DNA from: Prochlorococcus sp. scB245a_520K10
Lineage (GTDB): Bacteria > Cyanobacteriota > Cyanobacteriia > PCC-6307 > Cyanobiaceae
Length of the DNA stretch: 64,000 nt
Direction: 5' to 3'
Assembly (NCBI GenBank): GCA_000634515.1
Contig: JFNU01000202.1
Span: 1-64,000 of the forward strand
Made by a program: the position numbers and the translations under genes. This document shows, in pieces, positions 1 through 6,944 of this stretch. Position 1 is the first letter of the stretch, and the number at the start of each line of letters is the position of its first letter. Under the pieces are notes generated by a model. That model had not been told where the DNA came from. It saw nothing but the letters and a program-made list of their open reading frames with translations, and did not search any database.

Positions 1-613
1 CACCTAAATGGCGGCAAACTCCTCTAACTGTAGGAAAACCTATTGAATGATCTCCTCCTAAAATTATTGGAAATGCACCACTAGCAAAAATATGGGCTAC
101 TCCCTTTGAAATTTGGTCAAAACTTTTTTCATTATTTGCTGGAATTGTAAAAATATCGCCTAGATCACATATTGAAATTTGCTCTCTAAGATCGACGCCC
201 ATTTCGTAATTATAAGGAGTATAAAGAGCAGAAATCTTTCTGATACCTTGCGGTCCAAATCTTGTCCCAGGTCTATAAGTAGTTCCAGAATCATGAGGGA
301 CTCCAACGATCGCAACATCATAATTTCCAACATCATTTACATTTTCAACATATGGAGCTTTCATGAAGGTATTTATACCGGCAAAATGAGGCAATTCTCC
401 TCTTGAAAATGTAGATATTTTTCTATCAACAATACTTTTAGCAGCTTCTAAACCAAATTCCTTTGCCCGCGCGACTTCATTTTCCCATCCTTTCAAAGGT
501 AATTTTGATTCTTTTTCTAAAGCCTCCATTCCTTCTTTGGGATGCTTCCTTATAAAATCTGGATTTTGAGATGGTTCAGTAGTCACAATTTTTAAATTCT
601 TTTTTATGTTCAC
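1..613 (-). CDS. Ureohydrolase (arginase/agmatinase/guanidinase family), C-terminus outside window
   Basis: Binuclear-metal hydrolase of the arginase/agmatinase superfamily, which releases urea from guanidino compounds. About 204 N-terminal residues are present. After roughly 75 leader residues the core begins with YDVAIVGVPHDSGTTYRPG and reaches the metal-binding GGDHS signature near the window edge. The later DAHxD and SxDxD motifs lie outside. The start is a GTG directly preceded by an in-frame TAG, so no longer start is possible. Classical agmatinase (E. coli SpeB) has a shorter N-terminus. The long leader and the HFAGINTFMKAP segment suggest the cyanobacterial subgroup that includes guanidine hydrolase (GdmH), but the substrate cannot be settled from this fragment. 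Confidence 0.88.
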   Translation of the reverse strand, partial: MNIKKNLKIVTTEPSQNPDFIRKHPKEGMEALEKESKLPLKGWENEVARAKEFGLEAAKSIVDRKISTFSRGELPHFAGINTFMKAPYVENVNDVGNYDVAIVGVPHDSGTTYRPGTRFGPQGIRKISALYTPYNYEMGVDLREQISICDLGDIFTIPANNEKSFDQISKGVAHIFASGAFPIILGGDHSIGFPTVRGVCRHLG

Positions 614-876
614 CTAATTTAATATTGTCAATAAAAATAAAAATGAACCATAAATTAATTAAAAAACATCAGCTTCATAACTTTACTAATTTAAATAGTC
701 GTAATAAATTAAATTAATGAGAGGTCTCTTTCTACTGGTTAGATAATTTTATGAGTAATAAACTTTTTTTAGTTTAAGAAAGATCATTAAAAAACTTAAA
801 AAGTTAAATTTCGCACTGACAAATATTAAAAAAATAAATAATATGATTTTAAGTATTTTTCTATAAATTCAAATCA

Positions 877-1305
877 ATGATAAAGAATTTTTTTATAGCG
901 CTAGCTTTTGCATTGATGCTTATCAACCCAAGCATCTCTATAGCTGCAGAATCTCCTGTTGATGTTCAAGAAGTTTTTGTTGGTTCTGAGACTATGGATG
1001 GGGATGCTCTTAAATATCCAAAAGGGAAAGCCGAAATAAGATTGCAAAGAGTCGAATTAACTGAAGGAGGAATAGTCCCATTGCACTCTCATCCAATTCC
1101 ATTATTAGGAAATGTTGAGCAAGGTACGATTGTTGTTAAAAGACAAGGAATGGAAGATCTTACCTATAAAGCAGGTGATTCTTTTATAGTTGGCCCAAAG
1201 ACACCAAAACATACAATGGGCAATGCAAAAAAAGATAACGCAGTAGTTTGGTTTGCAGCAATAGGAGCAAAAGATGTCCCAATACTTATTCCCGCCGAAG
1301 GATAA
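877..1305 (+). CDS. Exported single-domain cupin protein
   Basis: 142 residues. An N-terminal signal peptide (hydrophobic residues about 4-22, cleavage probably after SIAA) is followed by one cupin barrel. The metal-ligand region has HSHPIPLLGNVEQG and the second cupin motif lies around GPKTPKHTMGN. The product is therefore probably a periplasmic cupin, possibly metal-binding; its substrate is unknown. It stands alone: the gene upstream is divergent and the DUF3764-like gene downstream has its own upstream element. No Shine-Dalgarno sequence is obvious, and the ATG follows a very AT-rich leader. Confidence 0.85.
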   Translation: MIKNFFIALAFALMLINPSISIAAESPVDVQEVFVGSETMDGDALKYPKGKAEIRLQRVELTEGGIVPLHSHPIPLLGNVEQGTIVVKRQGMEDLTYKAGDSFIVGPKTPKHTMGNAKKDNAVVWFAAIGAKDVPILIPAEG

Positions 1306-1331
1306 TTTTTAACTTTAAATCAATTATTTTT

Positions 1332-1376
1332 GATTGACAGTCGATCTACAATAAGGTGCAATTAGCCTCTTCTTTT
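1332..1376 (+). promoter_or_regulatory. Repeated promoter-like module, copy 1
   Basis: Begins with GATTGACAGTCGATC, an imperfect inverted repeat (7-base arms around a central A, one T/G mismatch) that contains a perfect -35 hexamer TTGACA. A weak GCAATT-like -10 follows after about 18 bases, then a pyrimidine tract CCTCTTCTTTT running into the ATG at 1377. If this is a promoter, the transcript would have almost no leader. Four related copies occur at 4523, 7459, 7788 and 8017. Confidence 0.6.
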
Positions 1377-1661
1377 ATGACTATAGAAACCACTGTTTTC
1401 ACCTTTAAACTTTCAAACACATTTGAAGAGTGGGTAAAAATGTTTGATAGTCCTGAGATAGATGCATTTCATAAAACAGCGGGGCTTAATCCTCTTTATC
1501 GCGGAAAAAGTTTAATTGATCCTAAAGAAGTTATTGTTATTAATCAAGCTGAAGAAGGAGTAGCTAAGCATGTATTTTTAGATCCAGAAACCATAAAGAA
1601 TATAGAATCTGGAGGTCATATTTACAGCACAACAAAAATCACAAGTTGGATTTCCGATTAG
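1377..1661 (+). CDS. DUF3764-like small protein, paralogue A
   Basis: 94 residues from the ATG at 1377. An in-frame extension back to 1356 would run into the repeated upstream module, so the shorter start is preferred. The protein is clearly related to the gene at 4568. Both share VFTFK near the N-terminus, EW then a FDS/E segment, a central PLYRG or PLFRG, DP, IVI-QA and EG. This looks like a small alpha/beta fold similar to DUF3764, a family I associate with marine picocyanobacteria; no biochemical function is known to me. It lacks a signal peptide and membrane segment, so it is probably cytoplasmic. Confidence 0.8.
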   Translation: MTIETTVFTFKLSNTFEEWVKMFDSPEIDAFHKTAGLNPLYRGKSLIDPKEVIVINQAEEGVAKHVFLDPETIKNIESGGHIYSTTKITSWISD

Positions 1662-1693
1662 TTAGGAGGCTTAGTTTTTGAAACTATAAAAAT

Positions 1694-1834
1694 TTATTTT
1701 ATATTGTTTTCAAATTCAGGTCTAATTTTAATAAGCTTTGAAATTTCTAATTCAAGTTCCTCTTCGGAATTAAAACCTAAGTTATCGTAGGTTTCTAAAC
1801 CTAATAAGGTTTCTTTGTTTAAAGTTATTTCCAT
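1694..1834 (-). CDS. Hypothetical acidic peptide, 46 aa
   Basis: ATG at 1834, TAA at 1694. The peptide starts MEITLNKETLLGLETYDNLG and continues with an EEELELE run, so it is strongly acidic and probably helical. It has no cysteine, signal peptide or membrane segment. It is convergent with the DUF3764-like gene and I do not recognise a family. Amino-acid composition looks gene-like for this genome, but a peptide this short could be a chance frame. Confidence 0.5.
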   Translation of the reverse strand: MEITLNKETLLGLETYDNLGFNSEEELELEISKLIKIRPEFENNIK

Positions 1835-2023
1835 TTTTATGCATCTATAATTTAATAATAGATTTTTATGATTTAAATCAAATACTTAGTTATTGATTCA
1901 ACACCTTCAAACTGCTTAATTAACTAGCTCTCATTCAAAAATGATAAGCAATTATTTCTTATTATGATTAAAAGATTTATAGCAAAAAAAATAATGACTT
2001 TTCTTATCTTTTTGATGGTTTAA

Positions 2024-2752
2024 ATGAAACGCCTATTAGTTTTGCAGCATTTAGAAATAGAGGGACCAGGTCTTTTTGAACAATTTGCTAAAGAAAAAGA
2101 TTTAAAAATAAAAATTATTCGTTTAGATAAAAAGGATACTCTTCCTAAAACAAAAAAAGGTGACTTAATTTTAATTATGGGTGGACCAATGGGAGTTAAA
2201 GATATTGGTAGTGAAAGATATCCATGGCTTAAGATAGAAAGAGAATTTATAAAAAGAGAATTAGAAAATAAGACGCCTATCATTGGTGTTTGCTTAGGAG
2301 CTCAATTACTAGCAAGTGCTGCTGGAGGAGATGTAGAAATTTTAAAATATGGATCTACTCCAAAAGCATTACCAGAAATTGGGTGGTCTCAAATTTTTTT
2401 AAATAAATCAAATAAGGACTTTAAAGAACTTTTTGAAGAGTCTTTTCACGTACTGCATTGGCATGGAGATAGGATTTCATTACCTAATAAGGCAGTACTT
2501 ATTGCTAGTAGTCAGCGTTGTAAGGAACAGTTTTTTAGGATTGGTAAATTTGCTTATGGGTTGCAATTTCATATAGAGACAACTGAATCAATGATAGATA
2601 AATGGATCAAGGAAGATAAAGATTTTATCTTTAAAGGATTGGGTTCAAATGGTCAGGAAATTTTAAGAGAAGAAAATAGAAAATATAGTGATAAAACTTT
2701 TCTAAAAAGAAAGCTCCTAATAAGTAAATTATTTGAATTATTAGAAAATTAA
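2024..2752 (+). CDS. Class I glutamine amidotransferase-like protein
   Basis: 242 residues forming a stand-alone type 1 glutamine amidotransferase domain, similar to the N-terminal half of GMP synthase but without a synthetase domain. The oxyanion strand is LILIMGGPMGV (about 49-59). The nucleophile elbow is GVCLGAQ with Cys near residue 89. The His-Glu pair is in LQFHIETT near residue 184. The HWHGD segment in the middle is usual for this subgroup. The acceptor is unknown. It is probably monocistronic, since hli follows on the opposite strand. Confidence 0.88.
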   Translation: MKRLLVLQHLEIEGPGLFEQFAKEKDLKIKIIRLDKKDTLPKTKKGDLILIMGGPMGVKDIGSERYPWLKIEREFIKRELENKTPIIGVCLGAQLLASAAGGDVEILKYGSTPKALPEIGWSQIFLNKSNKDFKELFEESFHVLHWHGDRISLPNKAVLIASSQRCKEQFFRIGKFAYGLQFHIETTESMIDKWIKEDKDFIFKGLGSNGQEILREENRKYSDKTFLKRKLLISKLFELLEN

Positions 2753-2780
2753 AAAAAGAAATTTTTTATCAAATAAAAAA

Positions 2781-2798
2781 AGGGCTCAAAAAAGCCCT
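2781..2798 (-). terminator. Rho-independent terminator of hli
   Basis: A perfect 6-bp stem AGGGCT/AGCCCT with a 6-base loop. Read on the minus strand it is followed by TTTTTTATTT, so it terminates the hli transcript. An A run on the opposite side could also give some termination of the amidotransferase gene from the plus strand. Confidence 0.8.
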
Positions 2799-2819
2799 AA
2801 AAAACTTTCAGATAAATTT

Positions 2820-2948
2820 TTAGAAGATACCTGGAACAATTTGGCCAGTAAAATAGTAAGCCCCAACAAGAGCAAACATACCAAGCATTGCAGCTTTGCC
2901 ATTAAGCTTTTCAGCCTTTTCGGTCATAAATTTTTTAACGAATTCCAT
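2820..2948 (-). CDS. hli: High-light-inducible protein (Hli/Scp), 42 aa
   Basis: A one-helix member of the light-harvesting-like (Hli/ELIP) family. In cyanobacteria these proteins bind chlorophyll and carotenoid and protect photosystem assembly intermediates under light stress. The conserved motif is seen as EKLNGKAAMLGM, with the Glu and Asn chlorophyll ligands, followed by one transmembrane helix (FALVGAYYFTG) and a short tail. It stands alone with its own terminator. HL Prochlorococcus genomes carry many copies, and a second is present at 54250 in this window. Confidence 0.9.
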   Translation of the reverse strand: MEFVKKFMTEKAEKLNGKAAMLGMFALVGAYYFTGQIVPGIF

Positions 2949-3120
2949 AATGATGTGAAATAGATTTATACATACACATTAATTATTTTCTAAAGGCAAT
3001 TGGTGTAGTTTTTCATACCTAAATTAATTTTTCTTTTAAAATTTTATTTTTAATTTATTTTTTATCTAAAGTAACTAAAAAGAAAAATAAAAAAAGCTCA
3101 AACTTTTGAAATAAGAAATT

Positions 3121-3837
3121 ATGCAAGGTCAATGGACAAATATTTATAGCGGCGATTTAGCTCTTAGATCTTGGTGGGTGGATTCAGTTAATGATTGTAA
3201 ATATGTATCCATTGTTTTACCAGAAGTATTTGGAATAAATAATTGGATAAGAAATTTTTCTGAGAAATTAGCTCAACAAAATGTAGCGGTATTAGCATTA
3301 CCTCTTTACGGCAGAACAGCTCCAAACTTGGATTTAGAATACAGTGAAGAAGATTTAAAATTAGGCAGACATCATAAAAATTTAACCACCTTAAGAAACA
3401 TTATTGAAGATGTTTCTGCAGCTATAAATTGGGTTAAAGAAAAATATCCATTAAAGAAAATTTCTATTATTGGATTTTGTTTTGGGGGTCATGCAGCACT
3501 TATTGCTTCTTCATTAAAAGGAATAGAAAGTTCATTTTGTTTTTATGGAGCAGGGGTAGTATCACTTCGAAAAGATACTAATTCTGCACCTATAGATTTA
3601 CTTGAAAAAATTTCTGGAAAATTAAATTTTATTTGTGGTTCTTCAGATGATTTAATTCCTTTACAAGATAGATTAGAAATTAAAAAAAGATTTAAAAAAT
3701 TAGATCCATTCGGAAAAAGATTTAGTTATGTTGAAATTGAAAGCGCTGATCACGGATTTATGTGCGAGGAAAGAGATTCCTTCAATGAAGCTGCATCATT
3801 AATTGGTTGGAATTTATTAATGAAAGAATTCAATTAA
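3121..3837 (+). CDS. Dienelactone hydrolase family protein
   Basis: 238 residues, an alpha/beta hydrolase of the dienelactone hydrolase (carboxymethylenebutenolidase) family. The nucleophile elbow is IGFCFGGHAAL with Cys near residue 120. The acid is likely the Asp in GSSDDLIP, and the catalytic His is in ADHGFMCEERDSF near residue 211, the typical family C-terminal motif. It is soluble, with no signal peptide. The natural substrate in a marine cyanobacterium is unknown, as an aromatic-degradation pathway is not expected. Confidence 0.9.
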   Translation: MQGQWTNIYSGDLALRSWWVDSVNDCKYVSIVLPEVFGINNWIRNFSEKLAQQNVAVLALPLYGRTAPNLDLEYSEEDLKLGRHHKNLTTLRNIIEDVSAAINWVKEKYPLKKISIIGFCFGGHAALIASSLKGIESSFCFYGAGVVSLRKDTNSAPIDLLEKISGKLNFICGSSDDLIPLQDRLEIKKRFKKLDPFGKRFSYVEIESADHGFMCEERDSFNEAASLIGWNLLMKEFN

Positions 3838-3873
3838 TAAATCACAAAGTGAATTCAATATTATTTTTTTTAA

Positions 3874-3948
3874 ATGACAAAGACAAAAAGCACAAAAACT
3901 ACATTAAGCAGCAAGCTAAGTGACTTAGAAGAGATCCTCATAAATTAA
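3874..3948 (+). CDS. Possible 24-aa peptide
   Basis: ATG to TAA frame coding for a Lys/Thr/Ser-rich start and a short C-terminal helix (KLSDLEEILIN). No recognisable ribosome binding site, no similarity recognised. It lies 37 bases after the hydrolase stop. It could easily be a chance frame. Confidence 0.2.
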   Translation: MTKTKSTKTTLSSKLSDLEEILIN

Positions 3949-3970
3949 AAAGGTTTTTGTACTCATGTGT

Positions 3971-4034
3971 AGGAGTGCGGAGTTAACCTTGAAACCGCTA
4001 GGCTCAAGTCCTTACTAAAAGGACAAGTCCTTAC
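3971..4034 (+). other. Structured stretch with 11-base direct repeat
   Basis: CAAGTCCTTAC occurs at 4005-4015 and again at 4024-4034. GTCCTT/AAGGAC (4008-4013 with 4019-4024) can form a 6-bp hairpin, and GCGG/CCGC just upstream can form another. The stretch is visibly richer in G+C than its surroundings. It may be part of a small RNA or a decayed RNA gene. Orientation is not determined and no clear terminator follows. Confidence 0.3.
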
Positions 4035-4250
4035 ACTACTTATACCTAATTTTTTACTTTAAGAAAAGGGGTATTACCTACTAATATTCTGAATAGGGTT
4101 AAAAATTCTATTTCTATTAAAGTTTACTTATTTGTATATTTATTTTAAAAGGATTAATTTCATAATAATCAAAATCACTTCTATTAAGTATTTTCTACGT
4201 TGTCTTTATTTAAGATATTGTTTTGAATTATAAAAGCTATAGATATTCCT

Positions 4251-4358
4251 ATGGAAAAATCACTTCTAAATTTCATTTATTGGATCTTAGTAAAATCAGC
4301 TGAAAGTTACTATGGCGATTCGATGAACACAGAAGTTCCTTACACCCCTTATTTTTAG
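4251..4358 (+). CDS. Possible 35-aa peptide
   Basis: ATG to TAG frame. The N-terminal half is hydrophobic (LLNFIYWILV), followed by a polar tail ending in PYTPYF. The composition looks more protein-like than random AT-rich DNA. No Shine-Dalgarno sequence and no recognised family. It could be a small membrane-associated peptide of the kind common in Prochlorococcus variable regions. Confidence 0.35.
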   Translation: MEKSLLNFIYWILVKSAESYYGDSMNTEVPYTPYF

Positions 4359-4446
4359 AGTTTTAGAACTTAATTTTTAATACAAGTACTATCCCTTTTT
4401 GCGTTATTAATTTTGGCTAGAAAGAAAACCTGTACTTGCTTCTATC

Positions 4447-4466
4447 TGGCTTATGAAAAGTGAGCC
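4447..4466 (+). pseudogene. Fragment resembling the start of the EVE-domain gene
   Basis: This 20-base stretch differs by one base from 8281-8300 inside the EVE gene, and in frame it also encodes WLMKSEP. The frame then runs into a stop after five more codons, and the upstream residues do not match. It may be a remnant of a second EVE gene or a recombination scar. Confidence 0.35.
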
Positions 4467-4522
4467 CCTCTCGCTATTACTTTGATCGTAAGGAATCATA
4501 ATTTTTTGCCCAAACTTTTAAC

Positions 4523-4567
4523 TATTGACAGTCGATCTAGAATAATTGGCAAATAGCACCTTTTTTT
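4523..4567 (+). promoter_or_regulatory. Repeated promoter-like module, copy 2
   Basis: TATTGACAGTCGATC, then TAGAATAATT, then GCAAAT (a weak -10, 18 bases from TTGACA), then CACC and a T run that ends at the ATG at 4568. The spacing from module start to ATG is 45 bases, exactly as in copy 1, so promoter and gene appear to have been duplicated together. Confidence 0.6.
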
Positions 4568-4873
4568 ATGTCTTGTTCTATTACCTCCGTGTTTACTTTT
4601 AAAATTGAAAGCACTTTCGATGAATGGGCTGCAATATTTGATAGTGCAGAAGCAGATAAAAGGCATTCAGAATTTGATATTAAGCCGCTTTTCAGAGGAG
4701 TAAGGAAGGAAGATCCTCAAAGAATAATTGTTATTCATCAAGCTCCAGAAGGTAATGTTCAAAAGTTTGTGGAAGCAAATGGTGATTGGATGGCAACTCA
4801 TAGAGTTGACTTATCAACAATGGAGGAATCCTCTTGGACTGCTTCAATAACAAAGGACGATTGTTGTGATTAA
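4568..4873 (+). CDS. DUF3764-like small protein, paralogue B
   Basis: 101 residues, paralogous to the protein at 1377. It shares SVFTFKIESTFDEW, a FDSAEAD segment, HS, PLFRG, EDPQRIIVIHQAPEG and a C-terminal SSWTASI. It differs by a C-terminal DDCCD extension. No signal peptide or membrane segment is seen. It starts directly after the pyrimidine tract of the repeated module, so the transcript probably has a very short leader. Three bases separate it from the exported protein at 4877, so the two may be cotranscribed. The function is unknown. Confidence 0.8.
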   Translation: MSCSITSVFTFKIESTFDEWAAIFDSAEADKRHSEFDIKPLFRGVRKEDPQRIIVIHQAPEGNVQKFVEANGDWMATHRVDLSTMEESSWTASITKDDCCD

Positions 4874-4876
4874 CAA

Positions 4877-5179
4877 ATGAAAAGTTTACTACTTGCACCG
4901 CTTTTACTTATTTTATTACCAACAGTTTTTGCAGATGAAAGGCAACGAGAAATAGAGTACGAAGCTATTAATATTGTAATTCAGAAGTATGGGAAAGGAT
5001 TAGAAAATAGATTAAAAGGAACTGGATTAAAACCTAGTTATCGTAGTTGGTATGAAAATGATTGTTTTGTAAGTGTTGCTGCTGGTACTCACCAAGAATA
5101 TACTTGGTCAGCTATGGAATGGTTCAGCGTTAATGTCTGTTCTGAGTCCACCGAAATAATAGAAATAGACAGAAGATGA
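4877..5179 (+). CDS. Hypothetical exported protein, 100 aa
   Basis: A clear signal peptide (MKSLLLAPLLLILLPTVFA, cleavage likely before DERQ) leads a mature domain of about 80 residues. The mature part contains two cysteines (NDCF and NVCS) that could form a disulfide in the periplasm, and aromatic residues in SYRSWYEND and SAMEWFSV. No family is recognised. It follows the DUF3764-like gene by 3 bases and precedes another small gene by 28 bases, so it may belong to a three-gene unit read from the module at 4523. Confidence 0.7.
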   Translation: MKSLLLAPLLLILLPTVFADERQREIEYEAINIVIQKYGKGLENRLKGTGLKPSYRSWYENDCFVSVAAGTHQEYTWSAMEWFSVNVCSESTEIIEIDRR

Positions 5180-5207
5180 AACGGTTATTAAATAGAGGAA
5201 TTATTAA

Positions 5208-5390
5208 ATGAGTACTAAATGGGACGAAACTTCTTGGCAAAAAGAATTCTTGAACATGAAGTCACATTCACCTTCAGATGCAAAACTTTTAATGGGAGGT
5301 GTAAAAGGACTAAAAGATGCTTGGCGTTTGGGTGTTCTTCACGTTGAATACGAAAGACTAAAGAAGATGCAAAATCAACAACAGCAATAG
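5208..5390 (+). CDS. Hypothetical protein, 60 aa
   Basis: Small soluble protein rich in Lys, Trp and Gln. It starts MSTKWDETSWQKEFLNMKS and ends with a glutamine run. A GAGGAATTATTAAATG context gives a usable Shine-Dalgarno sequence (GAGG) about 10 bases before the ATG. It is probably mostly helical. No family is recognised. It lies last in the possible 4568-5390 operon. Confidence 0.6.
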   Translation: MSTKWDETSWQKEFLNMKSHSPSDAKLLMGGVKGLKDAWRLGVLHVEYERLKKMQNQQQQ

Positions 5391-5446
5391 GTACTTTTTT
5401 TTAGTGTTTAAGATAGAACTAAAACTTAGAAAAATTAGGTTAAGAG

Positions 5447-5566
5447 ATGGAATCACCTTTTGCAAAGGAATGGGATAAAAAAAATAATTGCAAGGATACC
5501 GTCTATTCGATTGAGCTTGTTGGATGATATGGTCCCAGGATTAAAGATTTAATTAATCATGATTAA
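5447..5566 (+). pseudogene. Short frame with in-frame TGA
   Basis: From the ATG at 5447 the frame reads 26 codons beginning MESPFAKEWDKKNN, then TGA at 5525. Reading through gives 12 more sensible codons (YGPRIKDLINHD) before TAA. A single base change of TGA to TGG would restore about 39 residues. It may therefore be a broken small gene, or just a 26-aa peptide. Confidence 0.3.
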
Positions 5567-5735
5567 ATCAATATTAAGGATTCATGCAGAATATTTGAAA
5601 CCGATTACTTTATATATACGACAGTTCTGGTGATTGACTCGACCAAGGTTGACCAACTAGATCTTCACTAATCCATGGTCTGAAACACCAAGGTAATTTA
5701 ACTTAACTGACCTTTCGGTAAAGAAAGTTAATTAA

Positions 5736-5766
5736 TCAGAAATTAAACTTTCGGGATTAATTCTGA
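5736..5766. repeat. Imperfect inverted repeat (hairpin)
   Basis: TCAGAAATTAA pairs with TTAATTCTGA (one bulged A) around a 10-base loop. It lies upstream of the palindrome and terminator and may be part of the same RNA. Confidence 0.4.
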
Positions 5767-5803
5767 ACTATCTTAAAAATAAAGTCGTTTGTAAAGCATG
5801 AAG

Positions 5804-5819
5804 AAGTGAGTACTCACTT
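5804..5819. repeat. Perfect 16-base palindrome
   Basis: AAGTGAGTACTCACTT reads the same on both strands. With no loop it is better suited to a dimeric DNA-binding protein than to an RNA hairpin. No regulator is identified. Confidence 0.55.
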
Positions 5820-5893
5820 TTACTTCCAAAACTAATTTCTAAGAAAATTCTTAATCTGATTATCAAATAGATCTCCTCTCTGTCGTCACCAAT

Positions 5894-5921
5894 AAAAAAG
5901 ACCCTAACCTGGGTCTTTTTT
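5894..5921. terminator. Strong bidirectional Rho-independent terminator
   Basis: An 11-bp stem (A run plus GACCC with GGGTC plus T run) around a 6-base loop, with T-rich flanks on both strands. No annotated gene ends next to it, since the nearest plus-strand stop is at 5390 and the minus-strand gene at 6109 ends 190 bases away. It may therefore end an unannotated small RNA. Confidence 0.75.
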
Positions 5922-6108
5922 TTGTCTTAAATTTTATTGATTGACCGATAACCCACAAATACCTAAATATATTTATCTCGTTCAATCGCAATCAGTTAAT
6001 GCTTTTTCAAAAGTAGAAAAGAAAGTATAAATGCTATTCAACGCAACCAACAGAAGAAATACTGATCTTCCACGTTGATTTAATTGAAGTAATCTTTCAG
6101 TCATACAC

Positions 6109-6291
6109 TTAATAATCTTCGTTGTAATCGGATGGACTACCAGTTAAAGAACAAACAACTGATTCCTCTTTTTTCATTTCTTTTATTTCCTCTATTGGTC
6201 TGCCCATTTTCTTTAAAACATTTATATCTTCTTTAGTCTGACAGCGAGCGATTATGTTTCCGTTTTGATCAAAGCAACTGTAGTAAGTCAT
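6109..6291 (-). CDS. Hypothetical protein, 60 aa
   Basis: Begins MTYYSCFDQNGNIIARCQTK, then a charged helical segment with KKMGRPIEEIKEMKKEE and a C-terminal VVCSLTG. Three cysteines are present. No signal peptide or membrane segment. The residue pattern is protein-like and I take it as a real small gene, but no family is recognised. It is the first minus-strand gene after the hli gene and lies alone, upstream of the terminator at 5894. Confidence 0.6.
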   Translation of the reverse strand: MTYYSCFDQNGNIIARCQTKEDINVLKKMGRPIEEIKEMKKEESVVCSLTGSPSDYNEDY

Positions 6292-6391
6292 TTTCTTAAA
6301 TGTAATTTAAAGTTTATGGTTGATTTCATTTGCAGCAACGCAACCGACTCATGACAACCATGTTTCTAATCTAGGTTAGCAATAGATTTAA

Positions 6392-6490
6392 ATGGCTAAA
6401 AAAACATACCTCTTCCCGTACCTAAATGTTCCTCAAACCGCACACATTAGATACGCATTGTTTAGTTCAAATCAATTAGAAAATATATAA
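6392..6490 (+). CDS. Possible 32-aa peptide
   Basis: ATG to TAA frame starting MAKKTYLFPYLNVPQTAH and ending SSNQLENI. Codon use and composition look coding. It is followed after 25 bases by another small gene that has a good ribosome binding site. No known family. Confidence 0.4.
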   Translation: MAKKTYLFPYLNVPQTAHIRYALFSSNQLENI

Positions 6491-6515
6491 AAGACGAAAT
6501 TAAAAAGGAGAATTT

Positions 6516-6653
6516 ATGAGTGGAGATTTCGAGACTCTTGAAATTAATCAACCAAAAATTAAATATCTAAAACCAGAAGTCAATACAGAATGGTTAGACA
6601 AATTAATTAATAATATTGAGAAAATGAAGAACAAGATATCAAAAGATTCTTAG
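6516..6653 (+). CDS. Hypothetical peptide, 45 aa
   Basis: ATG at 6516 preceded by AAAAAGGAG at a good distance, one of the clearest Shine-Dalgarno sequences in this region. It begins MSGDFETLEINQPKIKYLKP and is Lys/Glu/Asn-rich with a C-terminal helix (KLINNIEKMKNKISK). It is soluble, with no recognised family. Confidence 0.6.
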   Translation: MSGDFETLEINQPKIKYLKPEVNTEWLDKLINNIEKMKNKISKDS

Positions 6654-6787
6654 AAATTTAAGAAAGAAACTTTTTTATTAGTTCTTTAGTTTAATTAAGA
6701 AACAATTCAAAAAAGATCTGAATTTTGTATTTAAGGTAACCGCTTTTTTGTGAGCATTATTCAGAATAAGAGTCCGACTATTTTTTT

Positions 6788-6931
6788 ATGCAAAAAGATT
6801 TAGATGAAAATTCTTATAAAAAAAGAATTGAAAATATAGAGAAAGGAAAATCTTATTTAAAAAGTAATGGATTTTTTAAATCAAAATATAATCTATTCGA
6901 AGACATACAAAAATTTATCTATAAAAGGTAA
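6788..6931 (+). CDS. Hypothetical peptide, 47 aa
   Basis: ATG directly after a T tract. The peptide is strongly basic, starts MQKDLDENSYKKRIENIEKG, and contains SNGFFKSKYNLFEDIQKF. The T-rich short leader recalls those of the two DUF3764-like genes, although no copy of the repeated core is found here. No known family. Confidence 0.5.
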   Translation: MQKDLDENSYKKRIENIEKGKSYLKSNGFFKSKYNLFEDIQKFIYKR

Positions 6932-6944
6932 TTTAAAAAAATTT

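Larger units (their letters stand above)
3838..4567. other. 730-base region without a long gene
   Basis: AT-rich spacer between the hydrolase and the second DUF3764-like gene. It holds two possible tiny reading frames (3874 and 4251), a structured stretch at 3971-4034, and a 20-base near-copy of the start of the EVE gene at 4447-4466. The second copy of the repeated promoter-like module is at 4523. The mixture of fragments suggests decayed or recombined DNA. Confidence 0.6.
5391..6108. other. 718-base region with decayed frame, palindrome and terminator
   Basis: No long gene. It contains a short frame interrupted by TGA (5447-5566), an imperfect hairpin (5736-5766), a perfect 16-base palindrome (5804-5819) and a strong terminator (5894-5921). 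The structural features in the right half could belong to one small RNA ending at the terminator. Confidence 0.6.

Noticed and set aside
3977..4015. CTTGAAA and GGCTCAAGTCC look like a tRNA-Ser anticodon loop and T arm
   Set aside because: The anticodon and T stems do not pair and no acceptor stem is found; at most a decayed fragment.
5935..5960. TTGATTGACCGATAACCC similar to the repeated module
   Set aside because: Diverges after TTGAC, lacks the AGTCGAT half and the downstream boxes.
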